Below, piece by piece: positions 39,200-47,150 of a stretch of DNA of 64,000 nucleotides. Each line of letters starts with the position of its first letter. Within the stretch, counting starts at the first letter, position 1. Under the pieces are notes generated by a model that had not been told where the DNA came from, did not search any database, and saw only the letters and a list, made by a program, of their open reading frames with translations. Source of the DNA: Falsihalocynthiibacter arcticus (GTDB lineage Bacteria; Pseudomonadota; Alphaproteobacteria; Rhodobacterales; Rhodobacteraceae); contig NZ_CP014327.1 in assembly GCF_000812665.2 (NCBI RefSeq), forward strand, positions 1,087,001-1,151,000. The letters are read 5' to 3'. Both the position numbers and the translations under genes were made by a program.

Positions 39200-39235
39200 G
39201 GTTGCAAGAGTAGAAGCGAAGCGACTCTTGCAACC
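39200..39235. repeat. Perfect 12-bp inverted repeat with 12-base loop
   Basis: GGTTGCAAGAGT (39200-39211) and ACTCTTGCAACC (39224-39235) are perfect reverse complements around a 12-base loop. No T-run follows on either strand, so it is not a simple terminator. It could be an operator, an RNA stem or a mobile-element end. Confidence 0.7.
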
Positions 39236-39386
39236 ACGGTTCTTTGTCCTTCATCTCTGTGAAAGACGGGGGTGAGGTAGCTATATGAATGAACATCTCG
39301 CTTTGGTGAACCAGAGTAATATCTTTTTCTTGTATCGTGCGTCCGCTCGCACACTTTCCTAATTTTAATTAACACTGGAGACTACA

Positions 39387-39554
39387 GTGAGAGAATTTAT
39401 CGACGAAGAGACCCCCGCTTCCGCCGCGGCCGCTGGTTTCCCACCTCAGGATCAAAAGAGTGCTGCCACCAAGCTCGCGGCGAGTGCAACCGCACCAGAG
39501 CGGCGAAAGGACACAGCAAGAAAACTTATAGCCATAAAAAAGCCCCCAAGGTAA
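39387..39554 (+). CDS. Possible 55-residue small protein
   Basis: A GTG start at 39387 with TGGAG eight bases upstream and a stop at 39552-39554. The peptide begins VREFIDEETPASAAAA and ends with a basic stretch RRKDTARKLIAIKKPPR. No family was recognised and codon use does not decide it; it could be a chance ORF. Confidence 0.25.
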   Translation: MREFIDEETPASAAAAGFPPQDQKSAATKLAASATAPERRKDTARKLIAIKKPPR

Positions 39555-39576
39555 GATACTGAAAAATATATGAAAT

Positions 39577-39653
39577 TGGTGACCCCGGCGTGATTCGAAC
39601 ACGCGGCCTACGGTTTAGGAAACCGTTGCTCTATCCAGCTGAGCTACGGGGCC
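39577..39653 (-). tRNA. tRNA-Arg (anticodon CCT)
   Basis: On the minus strand the 77-base gene folds as a complete cloverleaf: acceptor GGCCCCG with CGGGGTC (one G-T), D-arm GCTC/GAGC, anticodon stem ACGGT/ACCGT around loop TTCCTAA (anticodon CCT, reading AGG), T-arm GCGTG-TTCGAAT-CACGC and an encoded CCA end. It is the single intact RNA gene of the window and lies at the boundary of the accessory region. Confidence 0.95.
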
Positions 39654-40118
39654 GAGGCGGTTCGAAAAACGGTTCGCATACGAATTCCAATTCCCTAGCC
39701 ATTTGTATTTACATCTCTTTTTTGACCCCAATCTGCCTCCTAGGTGGCAGATATTCTATCCTGTTGCATTACGTGGGCACAATTCGGAGAAACTGAACGC
39801 ACTAGTTTTGGAAGTCAACAGGATAGGTTTGGATTGTTGCGCAATGAACGACTTTGGCGATCATTTTCTATACCCAGAACTCAACACTCTTTAGTTCCTT
39901 TATTCGAAGGATAAATACTCTACAAATAGTTGCAAAAGTTGCTGATGAAGTTAAGAGAAAAGTTGCTGTTTATAAAAGGGGAAGTGAACCAAAGGACAAT
40001 ACTTAAAGTTGACGTTTTCATCATTGTTGTTTTCGAAGCCCTTGTATCCAGCCAAATATAGACAGGAAGTGAAAAACTACTGCGAAACTTGGATTTTCAC
40101 TTTACATTATTTGAGGGT

Positions 40119-40151
40119 TGGTTGTTCGAACCCACCCGGGGTCACCAGAAA
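40119..40151 (+). other. tRNA 3'-end fragment
   Basis: The end of this stretch reads GTTCGAACCCACC then CGGGGTCACCA: a T-loop (TTCGAAC), an imperfect T-stem (GGTTG with CCACC, four of five pairs) and an acceptor 3' strand with CCA. The last 11 bases match the tRNA-Arg(CCT) 3' end, but in the opposite orientation. No 5' half is present, so it is not a functional tRNA; an attachment-site or recombination scar is possible. Confidence 0.5.
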
Positions 40152-40204
40152 AACAAGCGAAGACAATCGTTTGAAATGCCATCAACGCGCAGCGAAACAT
40201 CATA

Positions 40205-40378
40205 ATGTGTTATGAAAATTTGCACTATTACTGCGCATTAACTGAAAATGAAAACGCCGCGTCCTTTTACAAAGACAGCGGCGTTTGGTCTTCTGAGGCG
40301 TACGAAAACTCTCTAGAGGAATGTATCTCAGTTTGGGGTGTCTCTGCAAAATTAATCGTTCCCCAAGACGAATACTAA
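40205..40378 (+). CDS. Possible 57-residue small protein
   Basis: An ATG at 40205 opens a 57-residue frame rich in Glu, Tyr and Ser (MCYENLHYYCALTENEN at the N-terminus) ending at 40378. No ribosome site is evident, and the frame reads through a stem-loop that may be a terminator. I regard it as doubtful. Confidence 0.2.
   Translation: MCYENLHYYCALTENENAASFYKDSGVWSSEAYENSLEECISVWGVSAKLIVPQDEY
40252..40286 (+). terminator. Terminator-like stem-loop
   Basis: AAACGCCGC-GTC (40252-40263) pairs with GAC-A-GCGGCGTTT (40274-40286) with one bulged base, around a 10-base loop, and is followed by a short T/C-rich tail. It could terminate a transcript that starts near the tRNA fragment. Confidence 0.4.
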
Positions 40379-40596
40379 CGCAGTACCTGAATGATCGTAT
40401 TTAGTCGGTCTTTTGGAACTGAATGCACCTTACGGCGATTGGCTTTATGAACACGTCGGCTAATGCAAACAAAAAATGCGACTTTGTTGTCTTTATACAG
40501 GTGCTTAGACCAGATGAAGAATCTTTTGTTTAGCTCCGATACGAAGCTGCGCGCTATTATTGCCTTTATCGCTGCCGCCGTAACTTGGTTCGTCAT
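40375..40596 (-). CDS. Possible 73-residue basic protein
   Basis: A frame from an ATG at 40596 to a stop at 40375 encodes a Lys/Arg-rich chain (SELNKRFFIWSKHLYKDNK and RRVHKANRRKVHSVPKD). An upstream in-frame start at 40662 would add 22 residues. No family was recognised; presence in the accessory region and lack of a strong ribosome site keep this uncertain. Confidence 0.25.
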   Translation of the reverse strand: MTNQVTAAAIKAIIARSFVSELNKRFFIWSKHLYKDNKVAFFVCISRRVHKANRRKVHSVPKDRLNTIIQVLR

Positions 40597-41268
40597 TGCT
40601 TCACTGTATGGTGTCACTCTCCCAGTCAAACTCTGACTTCCTGACGCACCCCTTGATGTCATATGGACGTGGCCAATTTGGAGTTGCCGCGCCTAATAAA
40701 TGAAGTGATGGGGGCCGTTAGGGCATTTCATGCATCCCTTTACCCCCCCCCGTCTGGTTCCTGAAATTGTCATACCATCCTTCCCCGAGCTGTTAGGAGA
40801 ACGCGTACGCGGATTGGGCGGCTGTGTTCACCGCGAATTCCTTGGTGAAGTTTTTAACCCACAAAGCCGTCGATTTGGGTTCGTGGAAACAGAATTGACA
40901 CCTTGATGGATCGCCTCTGCCTCACGGGCAACGCTTATCAGCGACCTCGCCCGTGGCAAACAAATCGCGAAATTTTGCATTCCGGGACAAAGCATGACTC
41001 GCTTTGTAGCGTGGCCGGACAATGGACCGAAGATTTAGTACGGTACTCTACAGGGACGGAGCTAGAGGGCGTGGGATGTGCCGATCGATTTTAACTGCGT
41101 CGAACGTCCACAGTATCCCCGTTTTTAGAGCGATGCTTCCGTACAGGCGATTCATTCCTGAAAATGCAATATAGTGAGGTTATTCTTCCTCACAGGCCTA
41201 GCGACAAATCAATGGCCTCTGACACGGTCCTATGTGCTACAAAGCGTCAATCCTAAGGAGGGAGCAAA

Positions 41269-42048
41269 ATGCCTCACGTTGATCTAAACGGTGCCCATAT
41301 TCATTTTACCGACACCGGCGGGGCTGGCGAAGTAATCGTGTTTTGACACGGCCTTTTATTTAGTGGCGCCATGTTTGAGGAACAAATCGCCCATTTCCAG
41401 AACAACTATCGCTGCATTACTTTCGATCACCGTGGTCAGGGGCAGAGTGGTGTGACCAAAGGTGGATACGATATCGACACGCTCACCCAAGATGCTGCCG
41501 CCCCTATTGCGCATCTGGGGGTCGCGCCATGTCACTTTGTCGGGTTGAGTATGGGTGGATTTGTTGGCGTACGATTGGCCGCAAAACATCCGGAATTGTT
41601 GAAAACGCTCACTCTGCTCGACACCTCCGCGGACCTTGAACCGATCGAGAACGGGCCGAAATACCGTATGCTCAATTTTGTTGTCCGCTGGATCGGTCTG
41701 TTGGCCGTAACGGGGCGCGTTTCGCCGATCATGTTCGGGCAGACATTCCTGAACGACGCGGCTCGGGTGAAGGAAAAGAAACGGTGGGCGGATGCGATTG
41801 CAGGCAATCATCGCATTGGTATATCGCGGGCGGTGTCGGGCGTGATTGAGCACGATGGCTGTGCCGAACTTCTGAACAAGGTCAAATTGCCCGTCGGGAT
41901 TGGCGTTGGGGAGGAAGATGTCGCCACTGACCTTGAAAAACCCGAACGCCTACATGCGGCGATTGAGGGGTCGGAACTATTCGTCCTAAAGGGCGCTGGC
42001 CATTCCTCTTCAATCAAGGCGCCAAAATTGGTCAACGACCTCATTTAG
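41269..42048 (+). pseudogene. Alpha/beta-fold hydrolase, interrupted by a stop codon
   Basis: An ATG at 41269 has an excellent AAGGAGG site upstream and opens a frame of 259 residues with a TGA at 41344-41346 in place of the residue before the oxyanion HG motif (VIVF-stop-HGLLFSG). After the stop the frame continues unbroken: the nucleophile elbow VGLSMGG, KHPELLKTLTLLDT and the catalytic His in LKGAGHSS. It resembles 3-oxoadipate enol-lactonase-like hydrolases. The single base change makes a pseudogene unless the reading is wrong; a fragment from 41371 is unlikely to function. Confidence 0.88.
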
Positions 42049-42242
42049 CGGACAATAGGCCGTATGACAAAAGGGGGAACTTTCGAGAGAACTTTTGTTG
42101 CCGCCCCTATTGCGACACTACCATATTTCTTGATACTTGCGCACGTAAGCGACTTCCCCAATCTAGTGTTTCAGACTTGCTACCTATTTGAATACATTGC
42201 AAGATCAAGTCGAGCCCGCATGATTAATGGACATAGCACCCA

Positions 42243-43580
42243 ATGCCTAAGACCCCTTCTGAGACAGTAAATCCGGACTCTAAAAAACTTGGAACCCTGT
42301 CGACCCTGTCGATTGGCCTCGGCGGAATGGTCGGCGGCGGAATCTTTGCTGTAACGGGGTTGACGATAGAGTTGACCAAACAGGCCGCACCACTTGCCTT
42401 TGTCATTGCTGGGATTGTGGCCTTGCTGACCAGCTATTCCTATCTGAAATTGACGCTGGCCTATCCGGGCGAGGGCGGTACTGTTGATTTCCTCTGTCGC
42501 GGTTTTGGAACGGGTTTATTCACGGGGGCCGCCAATATCCTCCTCCTGCTGAGCTATGTAGTTTTGCTGGCGATTTATGCCTATGCCTTCGGAAGTTATG
42601 GCGCGGATCTCTTTCCTCATGAGTCGCAAAATTTCCTGATACATTTATTAACCAGCGGCGTCATAATCGGCCTCGTCGGCTTGAACGTTCTGGCATCAAA
42701 ACTCGTCATCAAATCCGAAAATGTGTTCAATATCATCAAAATGGTCCTGTTGGTCGGTTTCATCATTGCCGGCTTCCTCACACCGATGGACTGGACACGA
42801 TTGGACCCCGTCGGCGCCGTGACGCCCGTCGCTCTCATTGCAGGCAGTATGCTGATTTTCCTGAATTTTGAGGGGTTTGAGCTGATCGCCAATGCTTCCA
42901 AAGATGTGGCCGACCCGCGCCGCTCTCTACCGATTGCCTACATCGGCGGAGTGCTCATTGTCATTGTCCTCTATGTCCTGATTGTGAGCGTTGTTTTGGG
43001 GCATATGAGTCTTGAGCAGGTCGGCGCCAATAGGGACACGGCACTCTCCGCTGCGGGCCGCGAGGTTCTGGGCAAGACCGGATATATTGCTATCGTCGTG
43101 GCCGCCTTAATGGCCACAAGCTCGGCGATCAATGCAACGTTTTTTAGTACAGGTCGCTTGGCCTATGTCATTGCCAAGACGGGGCAGTTGCCCAAGGAAA
43201 TCGAACGAACAATCAGAAACGAACATTCCGAGGGGGCCATCATTTGCGCGGCTCTGGCACTAATCGTTGCCAATTTCATTCCCCTGCAAGCCATTGCAAC
43301 AGCGGGCAGCGCCGGTTTTTTGCTCCTGTTTTTCTTCGTGAATGTCGCGAGTGTCCGATTGGCCAAAGAAACGGGCGCTCGGGCGTGGATATCTGGCCTT
43401 GCGGCCTTCACCACCGCGGGAGCCTTGGGCGCGCTATGCTGGAAAGTCGCCGAAAACCCAGCAACACGTAGCCACCTTGTGGTCGTGGGCGTGATGATCG
43501 TGGCCTCTGTGTTAATCGAGTTTCTTTATCGCTCGGCAACCGGTCGCAAAATATCCCTCAGACGCCATAAAGCAATCTGA
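42243..43580 (+). CDS. APC-family amino acid permease
   Basis: A 445-residue polytopic membrane protein with about 12 hydrophobic helices. The first helix carries the unwound glycine motif GLGGMVGGGIFAVTG of amino acid-polyamine-organocation transporters, and FLNFEGFELIANASKDVADPRRSLP (helix 6 and following loop) is also typical. It probably imports an amino acid; which one is unknown. It follows the broken hydrolase by 195 bases. GC content is similar to the core genes. Confidence 0.88.
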   Translation: MPKTPSETVNPDSKKLGTLSTLSIGLGGMVGGGIFAVTGLTIELTKQAAPLAFVIAGIVALLTSYSYLKLTLAYPGEGGTVDFLCRGFGTGLFTGAANILLLLSYVVLLAIYAYAFGSYGADLFPHESQNFLIHLLTSGVIIGLVGLNVLASKLVIKSENVFNIIKMVLLVGFIIAGFLTPMDWTRLDPVGAVTPVALIAGSMLIFLNFEGFELIANASKDVADPRRSLPIAYIGGVLIVIVLYVLIVSVVLGHMSLEQVGANRDTALSAAGREVLGKTGYIAIVVAALMATSSAINATFFSTGRLAYVIAKTGQLPKEIERTIRNEHSEGAIICAALALIVANFIPLQAIATAGSAGFLLLFFFVNVASVRLAKETGARAWISGLAAFTTAGALGALCWKVAENPATRSHLVVVGVMIVASVLIEFLYRSATGRKISLRRHKAI

Positions 43581-43595
43581 TTTGGGCAGGTGTTT

Positions 43596-45632
43596 TTAGC
43601 CGAGGCTACGCGGTTTTATATTGCGTTTCGCCGTTTCCAAATATGCCGATCCATAATGCTTACTAGGCTCTAATGTGGCGTTTTCGGCCCATTCGTTCCA
43701 TGCGTTAATAAACAACTCGTTCCGATAGGACCCTTCAAGGCGATGGGCGCGTATCGACTTCAACCAACGATCAAATGATTGCGGGTTGGCCCCATAGGCC
43801 ATATGCGCGGCAGCCCCACGACGCGCTGTATTGTCCCAGCTTGGCATAACCCCGGCAATTGTATTGGCAGGGAGGCCACGCACGTAGGATTTCTTCGCGC
43901 TGTTTTCAATCACACCGTTATAGCTATAGATAAGACCTGAAAAAGAGCCTGAATACTCGGAATCAAGGCTATCAATTTCGATCAAATCTTTTTCAACGAC
44001 CATTCCGTGCGGAGGCATTTCAATCCAAAAATCAAAAACGTCTTCGGCGACAGATTGATCTGCCGAAATATGGAACCGTACCGCGCCCAACTCCACTTCA
44101 CCAATTCCAGAATCGCGCCAAGCTTGCCGCATTAGACACACATTTTGAGCGGGGTTCGGCATGTCTTCGGGGCGATAAATCACGAATCTTGGGTCGCGAC
44201 CATTTGGCCGTTGATAGCGAGCGTCCCGCATATATGGGAGGCTGTCCTCGACCAAACGCTCTTCAAAACCTTCGCCATAGGATTGATCCAGAAGGATTTC
44301 GCCCGAGAGGCCATCCCAATTGCGCCGCCAGCTTTCGTTGGCCCAACAAAGATAGAATGGGAAGTCAATTTCTGGGGTGTTAAGGAGGTTATTCATCGGC
44401 GTTTCTAAGATACGCGTCCGATCAAACCAGTAGTGATAGACACAAAACGCGTCGATCCCGGCATCCTTGGCCAACTCGGCCTGCTGCCCCATGACCGACG
44501 GCAATCGCAAATCATAGAACCCTAAATCGGCGGGTAAAACGGGTTGTTGGTGGGTTTTGTACTGGGGTTTCGCAGCGACGGTCGACGTCCATTCGGTAAA
44601 CCCTTTGCCCCACCATTTGTCATTCATTTCAGTTGGATGGAACTGCGGCAGATAAAAACAGGAGGTAAATTCAGGCAATGGCAATGGGTCAGCAACAGGT
44701 CTCGACATGATTTCGGAGGTTTGACGCGTGGTCTGCCCCCCATTTGTAGCCAAGAACCCGACACCGCGTTCAAACGCATGGGCGAGTGTTCCGTCGACCT
44801 GACCCAACTCATATTCGAAATCGTCCTCTGTCAGACGCATCCCCTTTATCATAGACAAGATTTCGGGCTTCAACCAATAAATGGACCCCGCTGGGAATGA
44901 AATCCCCTTCTCTGTGATAGGAACTTCGACCCGCGCCAACATCGCTTTTGTCCGCTCGAAATTAGACCCCCACCAGCGAGTTTCGGTAAAATGTTGACCG
45001 TCTGCAACAAGGAAGCCTGCGGTCTCATCTGCCAGGAATGCATCAGTGATAAGGGACGTATTTTGCCCATCTAGAAGACCCGAAATCAAGTGATCTCGCC
45101 ATTTTTCGCCATCGGTTCGATGCGGGGATTTCTTGGTATGAAACTTACAAATCGCGGAATAACCGTCCAGAACACTCGAATTCGCGAGATAGACAAAAGG
45201 GAAGATATCGCGACCGTGGTTATGCAACTCAAAACAACGCGCAGACGGGAAAGTCGCGCGAATATTGGCGAACATTTCATCCGTTTCACTCGGATCAAAG
45301 GTCGCTGTCACAAACAGGTCAAATTCGATATCTAGATCCAACAGACGCGCCTTAAAGTCTGACCACAAGTCATGATAAAACACGTGGATGACGATGGCAA
45401 ACTTGGCCTTTTGGCCCTCGATCAAGGGTCTGACAACTGCAGTTCTCTTCCCATCTCGCGAGGACGCACCCGGGCGCACAGCAGTCGCACGTCCTTCGTT
45501 TTTGCCGCGCTCCAGATAATGCCGCAGGGCCTGTCTATGTTCAGGGCCAATATCTTTGTTCAAACGCAGGTAATCTCTGGGAGCGAAATCTGGGTTGGGA
45601 CGCGCCCGCACTAATTGCGACAATGTCGACAT
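43596..45632 (-). CDS. RgpF-like plus GH99/WbsX-like polysaccharide protein
   Basis: A 678-residue protein of two modules. Residues about 70-190 resemble rhamnan synthesis protein F (FAIVIHVFYHDLWSDFKARLL, FELHNHGRDIFPFVYLAN, CKFHTKKSPHR). Residues about 300-670 are the GH99-like/WbsX domain (YLPQFHPTEMNDKWWGKGFTEWT, FCVYHYWFDRTRILE, CWANESWRRNWDG, FINAWNEWAENA). Such proteins occur in O-antigen and capsule clusters. The first 40 residues match a short repeat-type segment of the family. The start at 45632 is uncertain, because the 5' end is fused to an RTX remnant (in-frame alternative at 45695). Confidence 0.82.
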   Translation of the reverse strand: MSTLSQLVRARPNPDFAPRDYLRLNKDIGPEHRQALRHYLERGKNEGRATAVRPGASSRDGKRTAVVRPLIEGQKAKFAIVIHVFYHDLWSDFKARLLDLDIEFDLFVTATFDPSETDEMFANIRATFPSARCFELHNHGRDIFPFVYLANSSVLDGYSAICKFHTKKSPHRTDGEKWRDHLISGLLDGQNTSLITDAFLADETAGFLVADGQHFTETRWWGSNFERTKAMLARVEVPITEKGISFPAGSIYWLKPEILSMIKGMRLTEDDFEYELGQVDGTLAHAFERGVGFLATNGGQTTRQTSEIMSRPVADPLPLPEFTSCFYLPQFHPTEMNDKWWGKGFTEWTSTVAAKPQYKTHQQPVLPADLGFYDLRLPSVMGQQAELAKDAGIDAFCVYHYWFDRTRILETPMNNLLNTPEIDFPFYLCWANESWRRNWDGLSGEILLDQSYGEGFEERLVEDSLPYMRDARYQRPNGRDPRFVIYRPEDMPNPAQNVCLMRQAWRDSGIGEVELGAVRFHISADQSVAEDVFDFWIEMPPHGMVVEKDLIEIDSLDSEYSGSFSGLIYSYNGVIENSAKKSYVRGLPANTIAGVMPSWDNTARRGAAAHMAYGANPQSFDRWLKSIRAHRLEGSYRNELFINAWNEWAENATLEPSKHYGSAYLETAKRNIKPRSLG

Positions 45633-45897
45633 TGATAGAGACGTCGGAAATGATATCAGAGCCTGTACCCGTGGCAAACACAAAGGTGTCACCAATGATC
45701 ACATCTCCGTCAGCATCACCACCACTCGCAACGCCCGTTTCAAGATCGATATTCACACTGGTTGAGGATGTGAAATAGCTCAGGACGCCTTGGCCGCCTC
45801 CGCCATCCAACGTATCCGCCCCTGCTCCTCCCTCAAGAACGTCATCGGCTTCACCGCCGTGTATGAAGTCACCACCTTGTGACCCAGGCGCGCGCTA
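45605..45897 (-). pseudogene. RTX (hemolysin-type calcium-binding) protein remnant, part 1
   Basis: Minus-strand frame open from the IS30 end (about 45897) to 45605: GGDFIHGGEADDVLEGGAGADTLDGGGGQ is a run of RTX nonapeptide repeats, followed by SVNIDLETGVASGGDADGDVI and a segment ending DIVAISAG. It has no start codon of its own. The frame then continues into the start of the RgpF/WbsX gene in a different phase. Confidence 0.75.
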
Positions 45898-45898
45898 C

Positions 45899-46994
45899 TT
45901 CCAACTGCGACTCTTGTTAGAAAACAGTATGTTATCTGACCGGAGGAATCGGCATGGGAACGACTTATACACAGCTTAGTATCACAGAACGCCGCAGAAT
46001 TGAACGCTGGAAGCACACAAAAGTCCCTGTTGATGAGATGGCGCGTGTGCTGAAGCGTTGTCGATCAACAATTTACAGAGAATTGAGACGCAATCACTTC
46101 TCAGATGAAAGCTTGCCCAAATACGCTGGATACTATGGTGAAGCGGCTCATACGAAGACGGCAGATAGGCGCGCAAGGCAGCGCAAGCTAATTAAACATC
46201 CGAGCTTGTGCGACAGCGTAATTAGACAGCTTAAGAACGGTTGGACACCCGAGCAAATTGGCAATCGGATGATCCTCGAGAAAGCGCCGCTAAGGGTCTG
46301 TCAGGAAACGATTTACCGCTACATCTATTCCAAAGACGGCATGAACCAAGAATTGTGGTGGTATCTGCCGACGCATCGCATGTCGCGAAAACCACGCCGT
46401 GCGCGCAAACGCCAGCCACCTAAGTTCCATCGCGATGTCAGTATCTTGTTCAGGCCGGATGATGTTGCTCACCGGCGTCAGTTTGGCCACTGGGAGGCAG
46501 ATTTAATGTTGTTCAAACAAACGCTTGGACAGACAAATGTCACAACTCTAGTTGAACGCGTGAGCCGCTTCACACTGATCTTAAAGAACCCAAATAGGCG
46601 CACTAAGCCGGTCATGGGGAAAATCATGAAGGCAATCAAAGATTTGCCCCATGTCGGGCGCAGATCTATTACTTTTGATCGCGGCACTGAGCTTGTTTCC
46701 TGGCCACATCTGCAAGCTGAGATTGGCCCGCAGACCTGGTTCTGTGACCCCTCTTCACCGTGGCAGAAAGGCACGGTGAAGAACACCAATCGAAGGGCGA
46801 GACGTTGGTTGCCCCGCAAATAGAGACATTAGAAGAATGACGGATCACGACATCAAAGAAATCAGTGACCGCCTGAACAGCACACCCCGCAAATGTCTCG
46901 GCTGGAAGACACCAGCTGAAGTCTTCCGTGAAAAGATGTTGGAGGAAATGCGATGAGCGCCCTACCCTAAGGCCTAACAAGAGTCGCACTTCAA
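45899..46994 (+). mobile_element. IS30-family insertion sequence
   Basis: About 1,096 bp with imperfect terminal inverted repeats: left TTCCAACTGCGACTCTTGTTAG (45899-45920) and right end, read inward, TTGAAGTGCGACTCTTGTTAG (46994-46974), sharing the core GCGACTCTTGTTAG. It carries one transposase gene and interrupts an RTX-type gene. No clear target duplication was identified. Confidence 0.88.
45954..46956 (+). pseudogene. IS30 transposase, frameshifted
   Basis: The first 289 residues contain the N-terminal helix-turn-helix (YTQLSITERRRIERW, SRCRSTIYREL-like) and DDE segments (GHWEADLMLF, SITFDRGTELVSW, SSPWQKGTVKNTNR). After LPRK a stop appears. Removing one A from the AAA at about 46818 would continue the frame into TDHDIKEISDRLNSTPRKC and end at 46954-46956, total about 333 residues. 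The extra base truncates the C-terminus, so activity is doubtful. Confidence 0.88.
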
Positions 46995-46997
46995 GCA

Positions 46998-47125
46998 TCG
47001 CTCACACAATAATCGTTTCGTCACTGCTGTCTCCGCTAATTAAAAACGTGTGGGTATAAGCGTCGTTAGCATCAAAAACCGTAACGCCTGATAGGGTGAG
47101 AAAGGTGATACTTCCCATCGCCACT
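46998..47125 (-). pseudogene. RTX protein remnant, part 2
   Basis: On the minus strand a short frame reads TFLTLSGVTVFDANDAYTH and then LISGDSSDETIIV, the kind of sequence found near RTX repeats. It ends at the IS30 border; the piece at 45605-45897 would be its downstream continuation. The IS630 element cuts it off upstream. Confidence 0.55.
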
Positions 47126-47150
47126 CTTGTTATTTCCTGAGTATTCGCAT

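Larger units (their letters stand above)
38976..39576. other. Gene-poor intergenic stretch with inverted repeat and two doubtful small ORFs
   Basis: No recognisable gene. There is a perfect 12-bp inverted repeat at 39200-39235 (see that entry). A 47-codon ORF (39132-39275, plus) spans the repeat, and a 55-codon ORF with a GTG start (39387-39554, plus) has TGGAG a few bases upstream and encodes an Ala-rich basic peptide; neither matches a known family. The region directly abuts the tRNA-Arg gene. Confidence 0.5.
39654..41268. other. 1.6 kb gene-poor, AT-richer stretch
   Basis: No convincing gene. Contents seen: a tRNA 3'-end-like fragment (40119-40151), a stem-loop (40252-40286), two weak small ORFs (40205-40378 plus and 40375-40596 minus) and a run of nine C (40743-40751) that breaks a 58-codon plus-strand frame. 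Base composition differs from the flanking core genes, which suggests foreign or decaying DNA. Confidence 0.6.

Noticed and set aside
40119-40151. Permuted tmRNA acceptor piece
   Set aside because: No 5' acceptor strand (GACCCCG-like) follows within the expected distance and no tag-encoding frame was seen.
41371-42048. Separate 226-residue hydrolase starting after the stop codon
   Set aside because: It lacks the N-terminal strand and the HG oxyanion motif, while a proper start with strong ribosome site lies in frame upstream at 41269.
41496-42115. Repeated 16-mer TGCCGCCCCTATTGCG within and after the hydrolase gene
   Set aside because: One 16-base match is close to what chance gives in 64 kb and the flanks do not align.
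43596-45695. RgpF/WbsX start at 45695
   Set aside because: It adds 21 residues encoded by the RTX remnant; the family-like part begins after 45632.
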